From positions 1-36,673 of IMG/VR virus record IMGVR_UViG_3300017960_000033: 36,673 bases of DNA; one strand, 5' to 3'. The stretch is from a virus. The notes under the pieces were generated by a model that ran no database searches, had not been told where the DNA came from, and was given only the letters and a program-made list of their open reading frames with translations. Within the stretch, counting starts at the first letter, position 1. Each line of letters opens with the position of its first letter. A program made the translations under genes and the position numbers. Positions 13,463 through 21,281 of this stretch are shown here, one piece after another.

Positions 13463-13851
13463 AGCGCGCCCTCTTTCTCGCGCCATATCGTGACGACGTC
13501 GCCGGCGCGCCCGATCCTATGACTTGCCCCGGACCGGACGCGGACTACTGGCTTCTCTTCCACGTCGCCGCCGCCGTCGAAGACGACTTCGAGCGTCCCC
13601 TCGAACGGCTCCAAAACGGGAAGCGAGCTCAGAGTCTTTCGACGCCACTCCGCGAAATAGTCCGGATCGACCTTTACGACCTCGTCTTGGATCAGTTTCA
13701 CGAGCGAGAATAGAAGACGGCCGCCGTCTGCGAACGTGACGCCGGCCGACTTCGCGAACCTGATCGACATAACGGGATCTCGCCGCCCAGCGATCCCCCT
13801 CTTGACGATCACGACCTCGGCCGACGAGCGGCCTTTCTCCGTCTCGGGCAT
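13459..13851 (-). CDS. Hypothetical protein (130 aa)
   Basis: A soluble alpha/beta protein: EVVIVKRGIAGRRDPVMSIR at the N-terminus, a middle helix (SLVKLIQDEVVKVDPDYFAE), and a beta-rich C-terminus (GTLEVVFDGGGDVEEKPVVR). ATG at 13851 follows AAAGGGGGG. It opens the second half of the operon after an 80-base gap with two hairpins. No family or motif is recognised. Confidence 0.65.
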   Translation of the reverse strand: MPETEKGRSSAEVVIVKRGIAGRRDPVMSIRFAKSAGVTFADGGRLLFSLVKLIQDEVVKVDPDYFAEWRRKTLSSLPVLEPFEGTLEVVFDGGGDVEEKPVVRVRSGASHRIGRAGDVVTIWREKEGAL

Positions 13852-13883
13852 AGCGCCCCCCTTTCGCGGACCCCGGCTACGAG

Positions 13884-13931
13884 CTCGGCGTCGGGTCCAG
13901 TCGCCGAGCGCGGTCGCGCGCGGAAGCGCGC
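13884..13931 (-). terminator. Two consecutive hairpins between the 13931 and 13459 genes
   Basis: GCGCGC-TTCC-GCGCGC on the minus strand (13916-13931) touches the stop codon of the tail protein Z gene. CTCGGCG/CGCCGAG with an 11-base loop (13884-13908) follows. They may attenuate or process the transcript between the virion gene and the accessory genes. There is no T-tract. Confidence 0.45.
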
Positions 13932-14614
13932 TAGATCGACCTCCCTTTATCGTATTGAATCGCCTTGACGACCTCTCTCTCGAAGTACTCCGGGAACCAT
14001 TTCTCGGCGATCGCCTCGGCCGTCTTGAGCCAGTCGAGACGAGCGGCGAGTCGCCGGCCCCGGGTGAAGAAATAGACCGCGGACGGCTCGGACCCCGGGA
14101 CTCGCTGAAAGATCCCGACCTCCGGGATCAGGAACGTATGAGTCGACGCGACGGCCGCGCGCGGCTTCCCGCTCTTCATAGGATCGAAGTTTAGCCGCTT
14201 CATTCGGAACTCGGTCGGGACCGGATCCTTGAACGTCGGACGCGCGGGTCCTCCGACGACCGGCTCCGCGACGAAGCGCGCGCCCGGGGTCGCCGGCTTC
14301 CGCTCCGCTCCCCTCTCGAAGAGGCTCATCAGTAGCCGCGGCTTCTCGTCGACGAAGACCTCCGCGTAAGCGCGGCCCTGTTTGACAGACGCAAACGGCT
14401 TGATCTTCGCTATGATCCGTCGGATAAACTCGGGCCGCCGGACGGTGAACTCGTCCTCGACCCGCTCTCTCTGGCGGGACTGGATTCGCTTCGCGGTCTG
14501 ATTGATAGCGTTTACGGCGGCGTAGGCGAGACGTTTCTCTCCGTTGTGTAGTCGACGGATGAGAGTCGTCGAGTCGATCTTGACGTTGATCTGTAGACCG
14601 CCGGCGTCGTTCAC
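13931..14614 (-). CDS. Minor tail protein Z-like (tail completion)
   Basis: The first 70 residues (INVKIDSTTLIRRLHNGEKR, then LAYAAVNAINQTAKRIQSRQ) fit the N-terminus of prophage minor tail protein Z homologues, which help finish the tail and join it to the head. A basic middle and a C-terminus with WFPEYFEREVVKAI follow. Length 227 is in the usual range. It starts at GTG (14614), overlapping the HTH gene's stop as GTGA, with GGAGGGGAG upstream. Its place behind a regulator, away from the other tail genes, is unusual. Confidence 0.65.
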   Translation of the reverse strand: MNDAGGLQINVKIDSTTLIRRLHNGEKRLAYAAVNAINQTAKRIQSRQRERVEDEFTVRRPEFIRRIIAKIKPFASVKQGRAYAEVFVDEKPRLLMSLFERGAERKPATPGARFVAEPVVGGPARPTFKDPVPTEFRMKRLNFDPMKSGKPRAAVASTHTFLIPEVGIFQRVPGSEPSAVYFFTRGRRLAARLDWLKTAEAIAEKWFPEYFEREVVKAIQYDKGRSI

Positions 14615-14916
14615 GAGCTCGGCTCCCCTCCGTTCCCGGATTCTCTCCGGAGACGTTCGAGCTCTCTCCGGTGAGAGTAGATCGCGTCGAGGTCGAGCTT
14701 CCCCCGGGAGAGCTTGACGATCGCGCGCGCGCGATCCGGCCGCGGCGTCGTCCCTCCGGCGATCCAGTCGTAGATCGCCGTCTTCGTAACGCGGAGATCG
14801 GGATCGCTCGCGAGCGCTTTCGCGATCTGCGGGACCCCGATCTCGCGGACGACCTTCCCGAAACGAGTAGACCAGCGCGGCAAAGCGCGCCGGCAGTATC
14901 CGGATTGCGGCATCTG
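14611..14916 (-). CDS. XRE/Cro-like transcriptional regulator (101 aa)
   Basis: Residues 18-60 (FGKVVREIGVPQIAKALASD, then LRVTKTAIYDWIAGGTTPRP) form a helix-turn-helix of the Cro/YdaS kind: IAKAL-x-n-VTKTAIYDWI is the classic second-helix/recognition-helix spacing. A helical tail follows. ATG at 14916 is 8 bases from GGAGGG and is preferred to the GTG at 14979, which overlaps the presumed promoter. It heads the operon to 11401 and is coupled to a tail gene, so it probably controls its own unit, perhaps through the inverted repeats near 11200 (speculation). Confidence 0.75.
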   Translation of the reverse strand, partial: QMPQSGYCRRALPRWSTRFGKVVREIGVPQIAKALASDPDLRVTKTAIYDWIAGGTTPRPDRARAIVKLSRGKLDLDAIYSHRRELERLRRESGNGGEPSS

Positions 14917-14969
14917 GCCGGCCCTCCGACAATCGTAGCGGGATCCACGTCGCCCGAGCTCTCGGGGAC

Positions 14970-14999
14970 GGTGTATCACGGCGGCGGGATTTCTGTCAA
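14970..14999 (-). promoter_or_regulatory. Candidate promoter of the XRE operon
   Basis: A perfect -35 TTGACA (14994-14999, minus strand) is followed 16-18 bp later by a poor -10 (GATACA or TACACC). It lies between the stop of the tail-tip gene and the XRE start. The weak -10 suggests a regulated promoter. Confidence 0.45.
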
Positions 15000-15006
15000 G
15001 CGGGAA

Positions 15007-17502
15007 CTAGGTCCGGGTCATATACCAGTCGATCATCCGGAGCGAGTACTTCCCGGAACAGACCGTATAGAGCTCGACGCGAAGCGAGTTATTCAGCCGG
15101 CCGAGACCCGAGTCCGCGATCTCGTCGGCTTCGAGATAGGTATAGCTCGTCCCGGTGATCCCCGTCTCCGTTCGGATCAGCGTATCGCTCTCCCCGTAGA
15201 ACTTGAGCGTATACGTCGTCCCGTCCTCCGGCGAGCTCGTCTCTCCCGAATCGGCGTAGCCCCACTCCCCGAGCCGGTTTCGGTGACTCCAAGCGACGGT
15301 GAGCTCCCCGGAGATCGACGACGGATAGCTCGCGGTGTTGAAGAGGACTGCGGTCGGACAGTACGCGAGCCCTCGGCGCGGATTCGTGAGAGCGGAGACG
15401 CTCACGCTCGGGCAGAGGTCGAGATCATAGCCGCCGGCGTTATTGAACGGCTGAAACTTGATCGAGGTCGAGCCCGAGTCCTCGATATTGACGATCCCCG
15501 AAGCGGCGCTCGCGATCCAGATCCTCGTCCCGGACGCGAACGAGGTCGGCGCCGTATCGAGGACCCCGCGCGCGAGGTCGGAGAGTGTGAGCGTTTCGAG
15601 GACGTCGTCGTAGACCGCCGTCTTGAACGCGATAAACTCTTCGAGCGACGCCTGATCCGGGCTCGTCCCCCCTTCGAGCCAAGCGACGTTATAGCCGGCG
15701 TCGAAGTTAGCGTCGTTCACGCTCTGGACGAGATCGCAGTCCGGGCCGGCGTCGATCACGATCGAGGTCGAGCTCTCGGAGATCGCCGCGTTGAGCTCCC
15801 CGGACGGCGTCAGCCAGTCGAAGCGGGTCGAGTCGTCGTCGACCCAAGCATTGAAGCCTTTCGTAATCCCGTCTTCGTTTCGGGCCGCGACGACCATAGC
15901 TTGCTGAGACCCCTCCGGCGTCTGCGTTAGCTTGACGGCCTCGTAAGGCGCGGTCGTCGCCGCTTGATCGGTGAGCATTTCGACGGCCCCCGCGGGATCG
16001 ACCCACTCGGACCCGTCCGGCGGCGAGTACGCGGTCCAGTCGACGGCGAACTGGTCCTCGATCGCCTCGATCTCGATCTTCCCCGATATGAGCTCGCCCT
16101 TCCCGATCGTCGTCACGCGGCAGACCATCCCGGAGATCCCGAGGTCCGGCCAGTTGAGGACGAACGCGGACCCGGGCCGGAGATCCCAGCCGCTCCGGTC
16201 GCATACAAGCGAGAGATTCGCGAGCGGATACGAGAGCCCCGCGAGCGCCTTCGAGCACGCCTTCGACGCGTTCGTCTCGTGAGAGAATCCCTTGAGGGAG
16301 AGCGTGACCGTCGAGACCTCCCCGCCGGCCGACTCGATCGCGGCCTGATTCTGAGCGATAACGGTCTTCGTCTGGTAGCCCTCGCGCCGATTCGTATACT
16401 GGACGCGAACCTCGTTCTTGATCTCGTTCCACGCTCCGCGCGAGTAGCTCGTGACGGTACAGTTATCCTCGTCGAAGATCGGGAGCTCTTCCTCGACGTA
16501 GTCGAATCGAACTAGGTCGAGCGTCAAGAGCCCTGTAGCCGGCTCGACGTAGATAACGCCGTCGATATGACGAAGGATATCGAGGACGACGTCCTTAGCC
16601 GCGGCCGGCTTGTCGAGGATCATCGAGAGACCGAGCTCTTCCTCCGCGAGCGTCGTCCCGACCGCGCGAAACGAGTCGACGTCGATCTGGCCGACGGGGA
16701 TCCCGAGCCCGTTCCGTCCCGGGGACGTGACGAGCAGATCGTAGATCATGCAAGCGGGATTCGCGTCGTGACCGATCCGCTCGTATCCGAGCGGGAGCGA
16801 GAGTCCGTTAGGACAGCGCCGGATCTCGAAGCCGACGTCTTTCAAGTACGGCGACGTCCCCCAATAGAAGCCGGTCGAGGTCGAGTTTTTATTCAGCCGG
16901 AAGACCGCGTGACAGATCCCCTTCTGCGGCGGGTGCGGGTATCCGGGCATCTTGATATTGAGGTAGTCGTCCTCCGGCTGAGTCTCCGACCCGCGATATA
17001 CGAGGACGTCCCCCCACAAGCCGCCCTCTTCGTCGTCGCCGCCGTAGAGCTCGTAAGCCTCGACGTCGATCTCGTCGAAGTCCGGGTCGCTCGTATACAC
17101 GACCTGACCTTCGTCCTGCTGACCCCACGCTCCCCGGAACGGTACACACTCGCCATCTGACCAGAGCGCGAGCGCCTGATCTATCTCCCCTGAGCAGAGA
17201 ACGCAATCCATCCCGAGATAGTACTGATAGCCCTTCGTGATAGTCTCGGACGTGAAGATCCCGGTCGAGACCTCTTCCTCGATCGGGACGACTTTCAGAT
17301 TCCCGTACCAAACGACCATCGGCCCCGACACGAGGACCGTCCCCCAAACGATCGGGATCACGCGGCCGTCCCCGACGGTCGGGACCTTGAAATCAGAGAG
17401 TCCCGCCGGCTCCGGCGAGTCGATCTTCGGCTTCGGCTTGATCAGATCGTAGACGAGCGTCAGCCCGATCTGGATCAAGAGCATGACCCACCACGCGACC
17501 AT
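15007..17502 (-). CDS. Tail tip / host-specificity protein (Phage-tail_3, GTA gp15-like)
   Basis: An 831-residue baseplate or tip protein. A hydrophobic N-terminus (WWVMLLIQIGLTLVYDLIKP) is typical of this family. The middle has RIGHDANPACMIYDLLVTSP then GRNGLGIP, the hallmark of tip hub proteins with the Phage-tail_3 domain, and the C-terminal half (from about 500) is fibronectin-like and beta-rich, probably exposed for receptor contact. It follows the BR0599 protein by three bases and is the last gene of the tail unit. In gene transfer agents the homologue forms the central hub; a lambda gpJ-like role is inferred. Confidence 0.85.
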   Translation of the reverse strand: MVAWWVMLLIQIGLTLVYDLIKPKPKIDSPEPAGLSDFKVPTVGDGRVIPIVWGTVLVSGPMVVWYGNLKVVPIEEEVSTGIFTSETITKGYQYYLGMDCVLCSGEIDQALALWSDGECVPFRGAWGQQDEGQVVYTSDPDFDEIDVEAYELYGGDDEEGGLWGDVLVYRGSETQPEDDYLNIKMPGYPHPPQKGICHAVFRLNKNSTSTGFYWGTSPYLKDVGFEIRRCPNGLSLPLGYERIGHDANPACMIYDLLVTSPGRNGLGIPVGQIDVDSFRAVGTTLAEEELGLSMILDKPAAAKDVVLDILRHIDGVIYVEPATGLLTLDLVRFDYVEEELPIFDEDNCTVTSYSRGAWNEIKNEVRVQYTNRREGYQTKTVIAQNQAAIESAGGEVSTVTLSLKGFSHETNASKACSKALAGLSYPLANLSLVCDRSGWDLRPGSAFVLNWPDLGISGMVCRVTTIGKGELISGKIEIEAIEDQFAVDWTAYSPPDGSEWVDPAGAVEMLTDQAATTAPYEAVKLTQTPEGSQQAMVVAARNEDGITKGFNAWVDDDSTRFDWLTPSGELNAAISESSTSIVIDAGPDCDLVQSVNDANFDAGYNVAWLEGGTSPDQASLEEFIAFKTAVYDDVLETLTLSDLARGVLDTAPTSFASGTRIWIASAASGIVNIEDSGSTSIKFQPFNNAGGYDLDLCPSVSVSALTNPRRGLAYCPTAVLFNTASYPSSISGELTVAWSHRNRLGEWGYADSGETSSPEDGTTYTLKFYGESDTLIRTETGITGTSYTYLEADEIADSGLGRLNNSLRVELYTVCSGKYSLRMIDWYMTRT

Positions 17503-17505
17503 GAT

Positions 17506-18342
17506 CTAACCCCACAGGTGAACGTCTTTCGGCGTGTCCATCCGGGACCGGAAGGGATTCTTTCCCGGGATCCATTTCCAGCCGAGGAAGTTATCTTGAT
17601 TCGAGAACTTGTCGTTGCAGGAGTTGTATCTGTGCGAGCATCCCCAGTACGCGTAGCACTCGTCGAGCGACGCGAGCTCTCCGGTCGGGAACGGCGATAG
17701 TAGCGTGATCGTATCCCCGACGTGATCGGCGATAAACCGCATTTCGCCGGCGGCGTTCTCTAGCCGGCCGCCGTTGAACCAGCCATCGGCCCGGAGCGCG
17801 AAGTCGTTCGACGTGATCGTCCTCCCGTCGACGGTCGTTATCGTGACCGAGTCGCGGCACGAGCTCGGATTCGCCCCACATTCCGACGAGTAGAGGACGA
17901 GATTGCACGGCTCTTGCATCTGTAGAGTCGGGACGTTCCGAGCGAGCGTCCGCGCGACCGAGGTCGCCGTGAGCTTCGCCTCCGATCCCGAGAATCGCGC
18001 CTCGGTGATCTTCCCGGTGAAGACCGTTAGCGTATTCGTCTCGTCGTCCCGGTGAGCTCGGTACTGAGTGAACCAGACCGGGGACGACGGGACCTCGCCT
18101 ATGAAGAGCTCCGCGATCGGATTCGTCCGCGGGACGGTGATCTCGATCTGGTCGCCGGAGTCTTCCTTCGACTGCTTGAGCGCCGTCCGGACGAGCGGCT
18201 CGGGAGTGAAGGTCCCGATCGGGAGCGTGATCTCCCGGTCGGCCGACGTGTAGAGCCAGACCGTCTCGCCGGAGACGAAGCGGAACCCCTCGACCGGCTG
18301 ACCGCCGTATCTCGACTCTTCGCGCTCTTCGTAGGTCGCCAT
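17506..18342 (-). CDS. Tail tip protein, DUF2163/BR0599 family (GTA gp13/14-like)
   Basis: The C-terminus shows the family's signature: CGANPSSCRDS, later CYAYWGCSHRYNSCNDKFSN and NFLGWKWIPGKNPF, with cysteines at spacing that suggests metal or disulfide links. The N-terminal half (about 1-130) is the DUF2163 beta domain (VSGETVWLYTSADREITLPI). Length 278 is normal. It lies directly before the tip hub gene, as in gene transfer agents and many alphaproteobacterial phages. Confidence 0.85.
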   Translation of the reverse strand: MATYEEREESRYGGQPVEGFRFVSGETVWLYTSADREITLPIGTFTPEPLVRTALKQSKEDSGDQIEITVPRTNPIAELFIGEVPSSPVWFTQYRAHRDDETNTLTVFTGKITEARFSGSEAKLTATSVARTLARNVPTLQMQEPCNLVLYSSECGANPSSCRDSVTITTVDGRTITSNDFALRADGWFNGGRLENAAGEMRFIADHVGDTITLLSPFPTGELASLDECYAYWGCSHRYNSCNDKFSNQDNFLGWKWIPGKNPFRSRMDTPKDVHLWG

Positions 18343-18519
18343 TTCGGAGCTCTCCCGGGTCCTCGAAGGACCCGCCGGATCCCGCCGAAAACGGCCTCGA
18401 TAGAGCCGCTCTCGCGGGACTTTATAGCCGTCCGAGACTTCGGGGTCGCCGGACGTGAAAAACGTCGCTCAGAAGCGAAATCGGGCTCTAAACGCTGATA
18501 TCCGGCCTCCCGCGGCCCG
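18343..18519 (-). promoter_or_regulatory. Intergenic gap with TATAAA and a GATATC motif
   Basis: The 177-bp gap in the otherwise tight tail cluster contains TATAAA on the minus strand (a possible -10 without a good -35). It also has an inverted copy of the GATATC-AGCGTTTAGAGC motif that occurs in the terminator-promoter units at 2521 and 5902. An internal promoter for the two tail-tip genes is possible. Confidence 0.35.
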
Positions 18520-19152
18520 TTATGACGCCGTCGTCGGCGCTTCGAGCGGGAGCTCGCGGATCTGGATCTCGGCCTCCGCGTGATCGGTATCCGGATACGA
18601 GATCCGGACCTGATCCGATTCGAGCCGGCAGAACTTGAGGAACGAAATCACGGTCGCGTCCGCGTCGTAGTCCGTCGTCGCGCCCGGGGTGATCGTGAGG
18701 CTCTCGGTCGTCCCGTTCCCGGGGTCGTCGGCGTCCTCGATCAGATGATAGCTCATCCCGCCGGGGATCCCCTCGGTCCAGAGCGCGATATGACGCCGCG
18801 CGCCGGTCGTCCCGAGCATCTGCTGAGTATAGCGGACCCACTCGATCGTCGCGATCGTCGCCGACGTGAGTAGATCCTCCGCGAGCGCGAGGTCGAACTG
18901 ATACGTCGGGAGCCAGAACGGGACCGCTCGGCCCTTTCGGGCTTCGAGGAAGGTCCTCATCGTCGCGATCTCCGCGCGGCCGAACGCGGTCCAGACGAAC
19001 GTCCGCGTCCCCGCCGGCGCGACGGTGATCTCGTCCGCGAGCCGCTTCCCCGTCTCCGGGTCGAGTAGCGCGAAATCGCGATCGAGCCGGTCCTCGACCG
19101 GCCCCTTGCGATTGAAGTCGAGCTCTAGGACGTCGTATCCGAGATAGGTCAC
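18520..19152 (-). CDS. Minor tail / tip assembly protein (210 aa)
   Basis: Starts at GTG (19152), overlapping the upstream stop as GTGA. The N-terminal beta part (VTYLGYDVLELDFNRKGPVE) and FVWTAFGRAEIATMRTFLEA, then RKGRAVPFWLPTYQFDL resemble small tail proteins found before DUF2163 proteins; the RGR-x-x-F-WLP pattern is typical. The C-terminus is beta-rich (FLKFCRLESDQVRISYPDTD). By position it should form part of the distal tail ring. Exact family uncertain. Confidence 0.65.
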   Translation of the reverse strand: MTYLGYDVLELDFNRKGPVEDRLDRDFALLDPETGKRLADEITVAPAGTRTFVWTAFGRAEIATMRTFLEARKGRAVPFWLPTYQFDLALAEDLLTSATIATIEWVRYTQQMLGTTGARRHIALWTEGIPGGMSYHLIEDADDPGNGTTESLTITPGATTDYDADATVISFLKFCRLESDQVRISYPDTDHAEAEIQIRELPLEAPTTAS

Positions 19153-20219
19153 GGCGTATATCCGTCGACGGTCCAGCGGAGCGACTGCGAGATCTTCGCC
19201 AGATCTTCCCAAGCCAGAGCCTCGCTCGTCGATAGCCGGCCGACGACCATCGGGAGCGCCGCGGTCCCCGCGGCCCAAGCGAAGCGGAATCCACTCGTCA
19301 CGACCAGATGATCGGCCTCGACGGAGTCGATCGTGAGTACTTCCCAAGTGTACGGATCGGTCCAAAGCATCACGAGACCGCCCTCGACGAACGGGATCGA
19401 GGTCGGATCGAGATAGACCTCCGTATCGTCGACCGAGACGGCGGCCGTCGTCGGCGTCTGAAACTGCCAGCGCCCGACGCCGTAGGCGCGCGGCTGATTC
19501 CCGAAGAGGATCGCGGCGGCCATCTGAGCGTCGCGGCGATCTTCGAGGAAGACGGAGTAGCCGATCGCGCCGATCGGGACGGCCCTTAGCTGGACCCGTT
19601 GCTCCATTCCCGACCTCGACCGGAGAACGTCCGTCAGATAGCCGAAGTCCTCGTCGACCGCAGTCGCCATATTCGGCGGGAACGGGAACGGGATCAGCCG
19701 GAAGCCGACGATCGCGAGCCCCGTCCCCTCGGTCGCGATCCCGAGGAACTCGAAGGTAACGAGGTTGTCGATCTGCGGGTCGCCCTCCGCGGAGACCGTG
19801 ACCTCGAAGATCTGCGAGTCGCTCGCCGGGAACTCGGCCGGGACGCCTAGATGATCAGTAACGGAGATCCCCGCCGGCCCCGTGACGACGATATCGTCGA
19901 GGACCTTCGCGCGGTCGAGAAACGCGTTCCAGACCTCGACGTCGATCACTTGCTCAGAGACGACGGACCCGAGATCACGCTCGCGCGGGAAGATATGGAT
20001 CCGATCGAACCAGACCGAGCGATACAGGCGCCCGGGGATCCCGAGCATATCGAGAGCATCGGGACGAGGATCCGCGAGGTCGTCCCGGGCGCCGGCGTAG
20101 GTCAGAGTCCGGACGGCGCCGGCATCGTCGGACGGATCCGGAAGCGCGGCCCCATCGAGATCGGCGACGCCGACCTCCGGAAGCGAGAGCCACGACCCCC
20201 CCGAATAGCCCGAAGCCAC
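19149..20219 (-). CDS. Virion (tail) structural protein (356 aa)
   Basis: An acidic, beta-rich protein with GSWLSLPEVGVADLDGAAL at the N-terminus and NLVTFEFLGIATEGTGLAIV in the middle, followed by Trp-rich repeats (GRWQFQTPTT; TDPYTWEVLTI). Such sequences are typical of distal tail or baseplate proteins of phages with BR0599-type tips. It starts at GTG with AAGGGGG upstream, one base after the previous gene's stop. No enzymatic motif is visible. Confidence 0.65.
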   Translation of the reverse strand: MASGYSGGSWLSLPEVGVADLDGAALPDPSDDAGAVRTLTYAGARDDLADPRPDALDMLGIPGRLYRSVWFDRIHIFPRERDLGSVVSEQVIDVEVWNAFLDRAKVLDDIVVTGPAGISVTDHLGVPAEFPASDSQIFEVTVSAEGDPQIDNLVTFEFLGIATEGTGLAIVGFRLIPFPFPPNMATAVDEDFGYLTDVLRSRSGMEQRVQLRAVPIGAIGYSVFLEDRRDAQMAAAILFGNQPRAYGVGRWQFQTPTTAAVSVDDTEVYLDPTSIPFVEGGLVMLWTDPYTWEVLTIDSVEADHLVVTSGFRFAWAAGTAALPMVVGRLSTSEALAWEDLAKISQSLRWTVDGYTP

Positions 20220-20220
20220 G

Positions 20221-21270
20221 TCACGCCCCCTTGTAGACGGCGAAATGCGGGAAGAGCATATAGTTAGTCCCGCCGATCGCGTAGACGTCGCCGGCGGCGT
20301 AGCCGTGACCGACGGCCTCGGTCCAGTAGATCGACGGGACGTAACCGATCGGAGCCCAGCGGCCGCCGGGGTCCGTCAAGACGTAGAGCGGCATCGGGAG
20401 CAGAAGCGCGCCGGCGTAGGCGCTTTGATGAGTCCGGTCGAGGATATGGATATAGCCCGGATACTCTTCCTCGTCGAGCGTCCCGTCCGTATTCGGATTC
20501 AGGTTCAGCGCGCACCGCATAAAGCGACCAGTCCCGCCGAAGTTAGCCGTCTCGATCCTCCCGTTATGGATCCAGCGCGCCGAGTACGTCGTCGAGTCGA
20601 CCCGGACGTACGCGTTCGGCTGTACGTAGTTAGTCGTCCCGGAATATGAGCGGTGACGGTTGCCGTGCGACGTCGGCGGGAGCGCGGAGACCTCCGTCCC
20701 GTAGCCGTCCGCGTCGGGATTCGCGCCGTCGTGAGTATTGTAACTCGCGCAAGCGGACCCGAAGAAATACCAGAAATCCTCGGACTGGCCGGCCTCCGAG
20801 AGATCGGGACCGAAGCCGAAATGACAGAAGATCCCCGGGGTCCGCTCGACGACGACGACGACGTTATCGTTCCCGTCGTCGAAGAAATGGTAGGCGGCGA
20901 CGGCGCCCGAAGGAAGGTTGACCCCGCATCCGACCGAGTAGCCGTCCGGCGGGTGTATCGGAGCGCCGGCTTGCTCGTACCACTCCGCGGATCCCGAGTA
21001 GCCGGTCCCGAGATAGAGTCCGATCCCGTAGCCGCCGTCCCCGTAGTCGCGATAGAGCAGATCCGGATCGTCGTCCCGGATCCAGATCCGCTCGTTCATA
21101 GCGGCGCGGAAGTTAGCGTAGACGCTCCCCTTGTGCAAGTGAGCGCGCCATCCCGACCCGTCCGACGCTGACGAGTCGATCGTCCATCCCTGACCCGAGA
21201 GCCACGAGACGAGCGTCGTCAAGAGGTTAGTCGGGGACGAAGAGATCCCGGTCGTATAAGCCGCGGCCAT
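20221..21270 (-). CDS. Virion structural protein, paralogue 2 (349 aa)
   Basis: A 349-residue protein rich in Gly, Tyr and Ser. GSAEWYEQAGAPIHPPDGYS and YHFFDDGNDNVVVVVERTPG match, in order, segments of the upstream 532-residue protein (SSEFYQQAG; WFVVDGRRAIIVAKLNTQ), and the C-termini share a ...F-H-x-x-x-Y/F pattern, so the two are tandem paralogues. The family is found in phage virions near the tape measure and is probably a tail or tip decoration. ATG at 21270 has AGGGGGGC upstream. Confidence 0.7.
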   Translation of the reverse strand: MAAAYTTGISSSPTNLLTTLVSWLSGQGWTIDSSASDGSGWRAHLHKGSVYANFRAAMNERIWIRDDDPDLLYRDYGDGGYGIGLYLGTGYSGSAEWYEQAGAPIHPPDGYSVGCGVNLPSGAVAAYHFFDDGNDNVVVVVERTPGIFCHFGFGPDLSEAGQSEDFWYFFGSACASYNTHDGANPDADGYGTEVSALPPTSHGNRHRSYSGTTNYVQPNAYVRVDSTTYSARWIHNGRIETANFGGTGRFMRCALNLNPNTDGTLDEEEYPGYIHILDRTHQSAYAGALLLPMPLYVLTDPGGRWAPIGYVPSIYWTEAVGHGYAAGDVYAIGGTNYMLFPHFAVYKGA

Positions 21271-21281
21271 AGTCGGCCCCC

